A stretch of DNA of 64,000 bases, from assembly GCA_905221605.1 (NCBI GenBank), contig CAJNDS010002811.1, positions 1 to 64,000 on the forward strand, written 5' to 3'. Both the position numbers and the translations under genes were made by a program. This DNA is from Symbiodinium natans (Eukaryota; Sar; Dinophyceae; Suessiales; Symbiodiniaceae). Positions within the stretch are counted from its first letter, which is position 1, and every line of letters starts with the position of its first letter. Of this stretch, positions 23,524-33,059 are shown piece after piece. A model generated the notes under the pieces. That model was not told the DNA's origin and made no database searches. It worked only from the letters and a program-made list of their open reading frames with translations.

Positions 23524-26500
23524 AGCTTACTGTTCGCGAGCGAATTGTGTTTTATCGCTTGCTTCCAAAAATGCCCTGTGAAAACGGTTTGCCGTTTTGT
23601 CACTGTTTGAAGCCAAAAGTTTCGTGATGCGCATGTTCCCCACGCTCCACAATTGCCTGTTGCATGTTTTGCAAATTCCTTGATCAGCAGTTTACAGGGT
23701 TGCAGTGGCTGTATGCAGCTTGTGCATTGCGCCTGGATGTCCAACATGCCATGCTTTGTGAAGCTAAAGGACGGCTGATATTTGCAACTTGATGCGTGTT
23801 CCTTGTCGTGCAGCACGGGCTCCATCGGGCCGTGAAAATTTGTCGTGTAAACGAGGTTGGGGCTCCAAACAGGTCTTTCTTCAACAGGCCCCATCCTCCA
23901 ACCTTGGCCTTAGGCCCCGTGCAAGTTGCCTGCGTGAAGCAGGCAGCGGATGGGAGCTCGCCTCCGTGGGCAAGCCGCGCTGCGTTCCCCTGTGCACTTG
24001 GGGGTCTGCAAGTCCGTGAGTCCTGCCAGGAGTGTCCCCTCCTCTTTCTGTTCCGGCTTCTGCTTGGGCGTGGCTTGCCTGTTGCTTATCATCAGCCTTT
24101 GTTAGCCTCCCATGGGGTCCACCTGTGGTCGTCGTGCTCCGGAACAGCCGCTCGTTGAGCAGGATCCCCCTATACCGGCCTGTCAGCAGCTTTGTCAGCA
24201 GTGTGGTCGTAACGGGTGCATACGTTACCGTATCAACCACAACCACCATTGGTGCGCTCACTGCGTGATTGCCTGGTACTTGGCCGTCTACGACCGTTAG
24301 ATGGTGTTGCCTGGCTCAGCTGCGTCTCCGGACTTGCCCATCCCTGCGGGTTCCGCGCCCCCTGCTGTGGCCCCTGTGTGCGTTGTTAAGCGCTTCAGGA
24401 AGAATCCCTCTGGGCAGTCTGCTACGGTTAAAGGGGGAGGTTGTGCCAACGCCCAGGGAGATGCGCCGGTTGAGGGTGAGGCTTCAGAAGCTGTGGGCTT
24501 TGAGCCTGGTGAGCCTAGCTACCAAGCTGACGGTTTCCCGACAGGGCGTGCCAGCGCCCAGGGAGATGCTCTGGTTAAGGGTGAATCCACCATCCAAGCT
24601 CCAAAAGCTGTGGGCTCTGAGCCTGGTGAGCCTAGCTACCAGGCTGATGGTGTTCCGAAGGAGATGGGCAATGCTCAGTCATCACAGTCTCGTGATTCGC
24701 TACGTGGGAGTGATCCCGTTGATTTGGTGCCTAAGAAACCTGATGGCCAACCCGTGGTCCCAGAGCCTAAAGTCAGTGCGCCGGTTGGCAAGGCGATCGG
24801 ATCCCATGTCCAAGCAGGCCCCGCCTGTATATCGCAGGCTCGTGCAACGCTACGTGGGAGTGAAGCCGAAGATTTGGTGCCCGTGAAACCTGATGGCGAA
24901 ATTTTAGGTGATGGCGCGCGCGTGGGGTCCTCTCCTTCTGGCCAGCATAGTGATGCATTGCTTGCAACCCGTGCTGTTAGGGCTTGGTCTTCTGAGGCTT
25001 CCGGAATCCTTCACGAGACAGAGCGTCGTGCGCCTGGGCAAGTCGGGGTTCACCTGGGTAAGGGTGATGCTTTTGATCCCCCAGACAGACCTCTTGGACT
25101 GCCAGTCAGGTATGATGTGTCGAGCGCACCTCAACGCACCCTACCCAGCTCGCCCCTTCAAGGTGTGGGAGATGCGGCGCCCGATCGTGAGGGTGCCTTC
25201 AAGACTTCGTCGAGGGAGGTGACAACGACGGCTAGGACCAAGTCCTCTCATAGGATTGAGTCCGAGCAAGCTGTCAGACTTGCGCCACCTGAACGCGTCT
25301 CCAGGCCCGGAGTCCACCCGCAGAGTGATGTGAGCCCTGCGTCAAGTGTTTCGGATGCTGAAACTGTGGGTGCGCAATATCCCGAGGTGCAGTTGGGTTT
25401 CAATGTGAACCAGGTTGCCAGTGGTGGACCAGGCCACGGTCCAAGCGGACCTTGTGCCACGGGGAGGGAGGCCGGAACCTACAACAAGGCCTCAAGCGCT
25501 AGTGAGGCCACCACAGAGCCCACTGGCAATCCCCTTGGCAGCTCTGCCAAGTACGCGCAGCGGGTTATGGGCCCTCAGCTCGAGGCCCCCTCAGGTGCAC
25601 TCAGCGCGTTCCCCCCAGGGGTGTCCAGATCTCTTAAGCTCGATGAGTCGAGTCCATCAGCCAAGGCTCCTGCTGCGTCGGAAAGTTCGGGGCAATGTGC
25701 GTCCGCCGGTGCGGTGATGGATGAGGTCAGGCCGTTCCAAAGGCGAATATTCATGGGGCCCGCAGGTGTCCGTGATGTTCCTGGAAAGGTGTCTTTGCCT
25801 GAGAAACCAAGGGTGGTTGCCCCGTTGAGTTCGCGACCTGTATTTACTGGTCCTGGATCCATTCCCCGCAGGATGGAATGTCTCCCTAAGCGTGCCGCGG
25901 CCTCCCCTTCGAGCAACAAGTCAGATGCCCCACTCCTGGAACGTGTGCCTGAAGCGTCAACGTCCTTGCCTTCTGGTGATCGGCCAATGCCTCCACGACC
26001 TCCTAGCCCTAAGCGCAAAAAGAGGGAGCCCGAAAGTACCAGCCGATCCAGTGGCTCTGCTTCGTCTGACGAGGGCATCACGCAGGATTGTGCAGAAGCC
26101 TTTCTGGCCAGGCTTGATGCTCGTCCCACGTGTTCTGCGGGTCATCCCTTGTTCTCCTTTGGGTCTCCTGAGCCTGGATGGTGGTGCAGTGCATGCAAAC
26201 GCGTGTTCACCACGCGGCGCTTGCTTTGGGGTTGTAGGGTCTGCGACTTCGACATTTGCGGAAATTGCTTGGTCGTCAGTCAAGGTGGCTCTTTCCCCAC
26301 TCCGGCTCCGGCTCAGAATGTTGTCCATGATGCGCTCCCTGCTGTGCCGGTTCAGGATACCACTCAAGAGGCAATCCCCAGCAGTGCACAAGCAATGCCC
26401 TCAATGAAGCTTTTGCGTGCTTCAGGGGTTTTAACAGGCAGCGACATGTTCCCGGATGACCTTCACCTGACCCTGGAAGTGAATGGTGAAAGCCTGTCAG

Positions 26501-29500
26501 TCTTGGGGTCGAGCAGGGCGCCAGGGCTCAAAGGGGGTTTCCGGAAAGTGTATCACCTTCGGGGTGAAGGGCCAGCTGCAAGCCTTGTTGTGAAGCTCGC
26601 TGAAAACGATGCTGACAATGTGAATGAGGTTAAGAGTGCTGCTGCGTGTCCGGCAGCCTTTACCTGCATCTTCGGCAGTGGCTCCATTTGGGTGTCCCTT
26701 GGAGCAGACGGTTTGTGCCGGGCTCATTATGTCATCACGGAACGCGTGGTTCCGTTGACTGCTTTGTTGGATGGCCCAACTCTGCCCCCCACGGCGTGCA
26801 CCTCTTTGGCTCTTCAATGTTGCCGGGTTGTGTTCCGGGCAACTCTTGCAGGTATCAAGTGTAGGGACCTTGGACAGAAGCAGTGGGGCCTCAAGGTCCC
26901 GCCAAACTTCAAATTCCAGGACGAGATCTCCCTGCAACAAGTGCGCGAAGGCTTAACAGGTGAAGCGTTTCACCTCGTCATCCTTGACGCCAATTGTTGC
27001 CTTCCAGTGCCCCAGGCGAGCCTCTTGGGGCCACGCAAAATGACCTCATTTTGGGCCCTTCAAACAAGGTTGGTGGGTGCACCCGCTAGCGAGCGGCTCC
27101 AAGCGTTTATCCGCGCTCATAATTTCAATGCCCGCAGTTGTCTTTCCGCTTTGACGCGTGATCACGTTACGGGGCTTTGTTCTTGAGCCGGCTTAGGGGC
27201 AAATGTGTTTTGCGCTTTCTGCGCCCCTGGATTCACTTGGCACCGAGGCACTCGTCTGGAAGCGGTGCAAAGACTGCCTTGCGATGAGGATGCAGTTCGT
27301 GATATCGAAAAAGGGAAATGAGTGGGCGCTCACGCATGTGTTTGCGCATGTTTATGATGTGATGTCATGAGACGAGCAAATGTTGCTCAGCCAAGGGGCT
27401 ATGTGGGTCTCATGAAGCGGCACATGGTGCCTTTGTATGAGCCAAGGGGCTGTCATACAACATGGCCATGGTGCCATATGTCCGTTGCACCATGGGTGCT
27501 CGTGCAAGGATGAAGGCTCAAAGCCATGTTCATGGATTCATGTATCATGTTAGGACCTTGCTTTACGTTGCTTTTTGGCTTTTCCCGCCATGTGAGTTCG
27601 TGTTGTCTAGTGCCATGTGGTCTGCAGACAATGCTTGAAAAGACTGAAGTAGCAGTGCATGCCATGTCTGACGCACCTGAGGTGACATGTGGCCTCCTGC
27701 ACGACGTCTTCGATATCCCCCGACGCCCCGCTTGTGAGGGCAATATCTTGGGACGTCGGCCAAGCATTCCAAATTACCTGTTATTCATGCAATGCAAGTG
27801 GCGTGCGCCCTTGGAGCCCAGGCGAGTCTCCAGGCTGTTTTCCACCGGATACCACTCACGCCTTGCGCTGCTCTGCCGGTGGTCCGCATGGCGCACCAAA
27901 ACCCAGACGCAGGGCCCTCTGCCTGTATGCAGGCCAAATCAACGAGGTGGTCGTGCCTGGGCGTTGCATCCGTGGCGTCTATGCAACTTGCCCACATTTT
28001 CACACGTGACCATCCTCGTTCAGTCTCCCAGAGGCATCCCTGGACAGGTGTGCACCTCCGTGCCAATGGGCATACCAATAAGTTCTGGGGTCGCTTACGA
28101 CGTTTCCTTTGACCTTCACTCGGCTGTCCTGCCGGTCGCAAACCTTGCACTGTGGAGGGTTTGGCTGCGGCCTATCCCTCAAGGTGAGCCATTCGACGTG
28201 GCATATCGTTTGCGCTTGCCCAGCTCCTCATTGTCAGCTAAAGGGTCTTCCAGCCTAAAACCTGCTGTGGTCCAAGCGAACCCTGTCGGGGTATGTTGGA
28301 TTTTCCCTAAGTTCTCCAATCTCGTTACCCACCGACCTTGGCTTCTGGGTGGGAGCTGCGCGTAGTCAGGTTGCGCGTGTTTGCGTGTCGCGCTATTTGT
28401 GTTGACTGCTACGGGCCTGTTCCACTGTCCGGTACAGTCTTGCCAGGAGGGCCCCTCGTGGGCTGTGCCGCCAAGTGTGTCTGCCCTGAGTGGCCATGCT
28501 GATGCTTGGTAATACAACATTGCAAGTCAAGGTTCCTCCTGTGCAGAGGGTGTGTGGCCTCAAGGCCTCGCCAGTGGCTCGGTTCATTGGGTGTTTGATG
28601 CTCACATGATCCGGTGCACGGCCCAACGCTGCGTCTTCATGGACCAGCTCTGTCATGTCTCCTCTTCCTGGTCTAGATGTTAGTCAGGCCCGGCCTGCTA
28701 CAGTTGCGCTGTGGGTGCCGCGCGTGCGCCGTGGATCGAGCTGACATTGTGGTCTGCTTCACGTCTACACGATGCTACGTTTACAATTGAGTCATGCGTG
28801 GCCCTTCGCCCCGCCATGACTCTAGGGCCGGGTCGACGTCGACGTGTCCTCCGCCGACACCGGGCTCGAACAGCATCTGCCTCCTGCCAGGGCCTTGTTC
28901 GGAGCGCAGGAGTCCGTTATACAGGGGACCATGCGCCCGCTCACTTCCAGTGCATTGTCGGCCTCCCGCCCTCCTGACCCATGTTCCCAGCGGTCCAACG
29001 CTGTCCACCGTAACCAGCTGGCCGTGCACTGCCGCCGGCCTGTACTCTAGTTCGGTTATGTGGGGTGATGTTTGGGGATGATGTCTGGTTTTGAGTGGTT
29101 CCAGGATGCTTCAGTGTGCCTGTTTCAGGATGCTTCAGTGTGCATGTTTGGGATGCCTGAGGGGTTAGCCGGTGTTCGTCTGGTTTGTGCACGCAGGGTT
29201 CCCTTGCCTTTTGGTTCCCTTGCCTTTTGGGTGCCCGAATACTAAGCCTGTTGTGCCTGGATAGTGCTCCCCGGTCCTCCGGACCTGACGCACGGCTTGC
29301 GCGTCGGGAGTATTGTCTTGTTGTTAGACGGTTCTACTTGTCGTTATGGGCACCCGACCTTTGAACCTGTGGTGCCTGGGCAATATCGGCCGGATCCACT
29401 GACTGTCACACGGCAGGCTCGTCCCGAGCACGTCGCAGGTTGGCCCCCAGGGTCTAGTGGGTCTGACGCTTGACATGCTCTCCCTGACCCTTTAACATGC

Positions 29501-31236
29501 GATTGGAGCTGATTTATATTTGTGTTGGGCACTGCCAAGGCTGCCAGACCAAACGCCTGAATTAATTTAGCTTGAACGTCCCTCGCCCCTCTATCGCTCC
29601 TGTCCTATCGGTGCTTGGAGAATTGGGGCCGAGAGCGCAACCCTGAAAGCGTGATGTGCGCTGTGCCGCTATGCGGCACATTGGGGCTAAGTGCACTGTG
29701 CCATAAGCCTTGGTATGCAGTTGCCAGGAGTAATATGCGTGGGTTGTGCTCGTGCACGTTACGTGGCAACTGAGTCTTAATTAGTGCTTTGTGTCAGGGG
29801 TTGCTAATTTCCGGCGTGAGCTTCTTTGGGTCGTACTCTGGCCCAGAGATTGCTGCTTTCCACCGCCTGTGACGGTCATGTCGGTCTCCCTCAAGGGTTC
29901 CGTCTTGAATCCAATGCAACAAGCCTCCCGTGCGCCAGTGGAGGACGGAGAGCTTGAGCGGTCAGCCTAAGACTGAGCCAACTAAGTGTCCATTCCCCTC
30001 ATTGCGTCGACTCCCTGTGGCGTGTGAGATTGAGCTGAATAGAACAGTTGGCCCGTTCCCCTTCCCCCTTGTGTTGGGCCAGGAACCTCCGTGCTGGAGG
30101 CCTACTGTGTGATCGAAGGGGGGCTTGTGAACCGATGCCTTTCAGCTAGGGAACCCACCTTGGCGAACAACTTCCTTTAGGATTGGTCCCTGGGCCGACG
30201 CAAACACTCTCTGGGTCCCGTGACCCCCCCCCGCATGCAGGCTGAGCTAACCTTGTGTGGTGATGACAGAGATGCTGGCGGCCCCAGTACCTCTGGAGCA
30301 CCCGGCGGCGGCCCGGATCAAGACACGTGTTCACTTATGCAAGGTTTACTCGGGTCCCAATTTCTAATTGGCACTTCGGACTCGTCATATAAAGAGGTAC
30401 GTTGTGGCCCGCAAGTTTCGTGATGTGCGGGTTGGGCAGCACCTGCGTGCTCTGGTTATACACGCTCTCAACAGTATTGGGATGCCCTGGAGTTTGAGCC
30501 TCGGGGATGGGGGGATGCCCTCTGTGGGTACTCCGGACTTGTTCTTGCTGGTTTCTTGGTTTAGCTAACGTTGGTCTGTCTGGTCCCTATGCAGCAAGCC
30601 CCCCCCCTTTTGTGTACCGCACACTGTTGGGGGGCATCCGAATGCATGAAGAGGTGCTTGGTTGCAATACCATTGCCCAGAGAAGGGGGGGGGGGGAGGT
30701 GAGGGTACTGCAGCGATCCCCCCCCCCCGCTGCTCAACACCGAATTGACTGACAGTTACCAGCTTTGACCTGCGTGGTAAGGTCTGTGTGCGTTGAGTTG
30801 GCGCAATCTTAAGGCCAGACCCGTAGGGAGGTCTTCCCCTTGCGATGTTCGCTAGACTGCGCCTTCAGCCTAATGCTCCCGCTCCATGTGGGTAATTGCC
30901 TTGGGGGTGGGATAGTGTGGACTGCCTCGGGAAGTGGTGACTGCCACTTGGGGCGGGTGAATCCTAGAGACTGTGCTCTATGCTGTCTTACGTTTGATGG
31001 CAACCACCTTGGTTTTTCGGTTAATTGGGGGCTTGTTGTTTGTTGTTGGTGTTGCGCACATTTTTGGCAAGAGTGTGCACTGACACAATGTGCATTGTGC
31101 TGTCCATGAGGATATTTGATTCGCCCACCGATTGAAAAAGGAGGAATGCTTGAGACTGTCGTCGGTTTTGGGCTTTGTGCTTGTCCTAGGTTCGGATGAT
31201 GCTTTTGGGTTCAAACCAATTTTGGCACAAGCGATA
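23524..31236 (+). mobile_element. 7.7-kb long copy of an unnamed mobile-element family
   Basis: Begins AGCTTACTGTTCGCGAGCGA and ends CCAATTTTGGCACAAGCGATA. The first 320 bp and last 200-240 bp are shared with the two 910-bp copies that follow. Subterminal inverted repeats are visible: TTATCGCTTG starting about 30 bp from the left end and CAAGCGATA(A) at the right end. The only long ORF is 24301-27186. I see no reverse transcriptase, DDE transposase, tyrosine recombinase or helicase. The 3-bp target duplication would suit a cut-and-paste DNA transposon of the CACTA or PIF/Harbinger kind, but neither transposase nor typical termini are present. It could be a defective or composite element. Confidence 0.75.
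24301..27186 (+). CDS. 961-aa protein of the mobile element: disordered N-terminus, ZZ-like zinc finger, possible kinase-like fold
   Basis: The start is the first ATG of the frame, directly after a stop; an upstream start or intron cannot be excluded. Residues 1 to about 590 are Pro/Ser/Gly-rich and look disordered. Around 605-660 lies a cysteine cluster: C-x3-H, then WWCSACKR, then WGCRVCDFDICGNC, which resembles a ZZ- or DC1-type zinc finger. From about 740 to 950 comes a folded-looking region: GGFRKVYHL (glycine-loop-like), VVKLAENDADNVNE (a Lys then a Glu, as in beta3/alphaC), HYVITERVVPL (hinge-like) and FHLVILDANCC (DFG-position-like). This order suggests a divergent protein-kinase-like fold without a clear catalytic HRD. 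The kinase idea is inference. Role in transposition unknown. A decayed homologue lies at 16650-17560. Confidence 0.6.
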   Translation: MVLPGSAASPDLPIPAGSAPPAVAPVCVVKRFRKNPSGQSATVKGGGCANAQGDAPVEGEASEAVGFEPGEPSYQADGFPTGRASAQGDALVKGESTIQAPKAVGSEPGEPSYQADGVPKEMGNAQSSQSRDSLRGSDPVDLVPKKPDGQPVVPEPKVSAPVGKAIGSHVQAGPACISQARATLRGSEAEDLVPVKPDGEILGDGARVGSSPSGQHSDALLATRAVRAWSSEASGILHETERRAPGQVGVHLGKGDAFDPPDRPLGLPVRYDVSSAPQRTLPSSPLQGVGDAAPDREGAFKTSSREVTTTARTKSSHRIESEQAVRLAPPERVSRPGVHPQSDVSPASSVSDAETVGAQYPEVQLGFNVNQVASGGPGHGPSGPCATGREAGTYNKASSASEATTEPTGNPLGSSAKYAQRVMGPQLEAPSGALSAFPPGVSRSLKLDESSPSAKAPAASESSGQCASAGAVMDEVRPFQRRIFMGPAGVRDVPGKVSLPEKPRVVAPLSSRPVFTGPGSIPRRMECLPKRAAASPSSNKSDAPLLERVPEASTSLPSGDRPMPPRPPSPKRKKREPESTSRSSGSASSDEGITQDCAEAFLARLDARPTCSAGHPLFSFGSPEPGWWCSACKRVFTTRRLLWGCRVCDFDICGNCLVVSQGGSFPTPAPAQNVVHDALPAVPVQDTTQEAIPSSAQAMPSMKLLRASGVLTGSDMFPDDLHLTLEVNGESLSVLGSSRAPGLKGGFRKVYHLRGEGPAASLVVKLAENDADNVNEVKSAAACPAAFTCIFGSGSIWVSLGADGLCRAHYVITERVVPLTALLDGPTLPPTACTSLALQCCRVVFRATLAGIKCRDLGQKQWGLKVPPNFKFQDEISLQQVREGLTGEAFHLVILDANCCLPVPQASLLGPRKMTSFWALQTRLVGAPASERLQAFIRAHNFNARSCLSALTRDHVTGLCS

Positions 31237-32146
31237 AGCTTACTGTTCGCGAGCGAATTGTGTTTTATCGCTTGCTTCCAAAAATGCCCTGTGAAAACGG
31301 TTTGCCGTTTTGTCACTGTTTGAAGCCAAAAGTTTCGTGATGCGCATGTTCCCCACGCTCCACAATTGCCTGTTGCATGTTTTGCAAATTCCTTGATCAG
31401 CAGTTTACAGGGTTGCAGTGGCTGTATGCAGCTTGTGCATTGCGCCTGGATGTCCAACATGCCATGCTTTGTGAAGCTAAAGGACGGCTGATATTTGCAA
31501 CTTGATGCGTGTTCCTTGTCGTGCAGCACGGGCTCCATCGGGCCGTGAAAATTTGTCCCACCCAACCCACCCTGTGTCTGCAGTTGCGGGGCCCGCGCTC
31601 CGCAGCCGCGGGCCCCTGTGTACCTCGGCCGGCATCCGTGGCCTTGCCGCCCGGCCATCACCTTCTAGCCACTGACAGTTGCCTCTGACAACTTGCTGCA
31701 CTTAAACGGTCCGCATGTCCGGTGAGTCTGCCCCGGCCGGGGTTTCGATGTTATGTCTTTGTCTACGCTGCGGCGCCTCCGCGGCTCAACAAGCTCTTGT
31801 CCCACCCGGCCCACCCAGGGCATAACGAACAGGGCCCGCTACGGCGGCTGCAACTCCCTGTGTGCCATCTGCACTCCCTTCCATGTTTGCTGTACAGTTG
31901 TCTCGCCCTTAAAGGGGGCTCTGAGGCTTGGTAGCGGGGGGCTTGTTGTTTGTTGTTGGTGTTGCGCACATTTTTGGCAAGAGTGTGCACTGACACAATG
32001 TGCATTGTGCTGTCCATGAGGATATTTGATTCGCCCACCGATTGAAAAAGGAGGAATGCTTGAGACTGTCGTCGGTTTTGGGCTTTGTGCTTGTCCTAGG
32101 TTCGGATGATGCTTTTGGGTTCAAACCAATTTTGGCACAAGCGATA
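31237..32146 (+). mobile_element. 910-bp short copy 1 of the tandem pair
   Basis: An internally deleted derivative of the 7.7-kb element. About 320 bp of its left end and 200 bp of its right end are shared, with a distinct GC-rich middle (near 31560-31900). It follows the long copy head to tail with no spacer. Confidence 0.85.
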
Positions 32147-33056
32147 AGCTTACTGTTCGCGAGCGAATTGTGTTTTATCGCTTGCTTCCAAAAATGCCCT
32201 GTGAAAACGGTTTGCCGTTTTGTCACTGTTTGAAGCCAAAAGTTTCGTGATGCGCATGTTCCCCACGCTCCACAATTGCCTGTTGCATGTTTTGCAAATT
32301 CCTTGATCAGCAGTTTACAGGGTTGCAGTGGCTGTATGCAGCTTGTGCATTGCGCCTGGATGTCCAACATGCCATGCTTTGTGAAGCTAAAGGACGGCTG
32401 ATATTTGCAACTTGATGCGTGTTCCTTGTCGTGCAGCACGGGCTCCATCGGGCCGTGAAAATTTGTCCCACCCAACCCACCCTGTGTCTGCAGTTGCGGG
32501 GCCCGCGCTCCGCAGCCGCGGGCCCCTGTGTACCTCGGCCGGCATCCGTGGCCTTGCCGCCCGGCCATCACCTTCTAGCCACTGACAGTTGCCTCTGACA
32601 ACTTGCTGCACTTAAACGGTCCGCATGTCCGGTGAGTCTGCCCCGGCCGGGGTTTCGATGTTATGTCTTTGTCTACGCTGCGGCGCCTCCGCGGCTCAAC
32701 AAGCTCTTGTCCCACCCGGCCCACCCAGGGCATAACGAACAGGGCCCGCTACGGCGGCTGCAACTCCCTGTGTGCCATCTGCACTCCCTTCCATGTTTGC
32801 TGTACAGTTGTCTCGCCCTTAAAGGGGGCTCTGAGGCTTGGTAGCGGGGGGCTTGTTGTTTGTTGTTGGTGTTGCGCACATTTTTGGCAAGAGTGTGCAC
32901 TGACACAATGTGCATTGTGCTGTCCATGAGGATATTTGATTCGCCCACCGATTGAAAAAGGAGGAATGCTTGAGACTGTCGTCGGTTTTGGGCTTTGTGC
33001 TTGTCCTAGGTTCGGATGATGCTTTTGGGTTCAAACCAATTTTGGCACAAGCGATA
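32147..33056 (+). mobile_element. 910-bp short copy 2 of the tandem pair
   Basis: Apparently identical to 31237-32146: every open frame in one is repeated with the same protein 910 bp later. Its right end joins AAG and then the RNase H half of the Copia element. Perfect identity points to very recent amplification or to gene conversion. Confidence 0.9.
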
Positions 33057-33059
33057 AAG
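33057..33059. repeat. Right 3-bp target-site duplication (AAG)
   Basis: Partner of 23521-23523. One target duplication brackets the whole three-copy array, so the array is either a single insertion event or arose after insertion by unequal exchange. Confidence 0.6.

Noticed and set aside
23524-33056. The inserted array as a spliced intron or introner
   Set aside because: With AG acceptors and G-starting donors at the edges the Copia frame is not restored; restoration needs removal of the array plus one AAG copy, which fits a target duplication instead.
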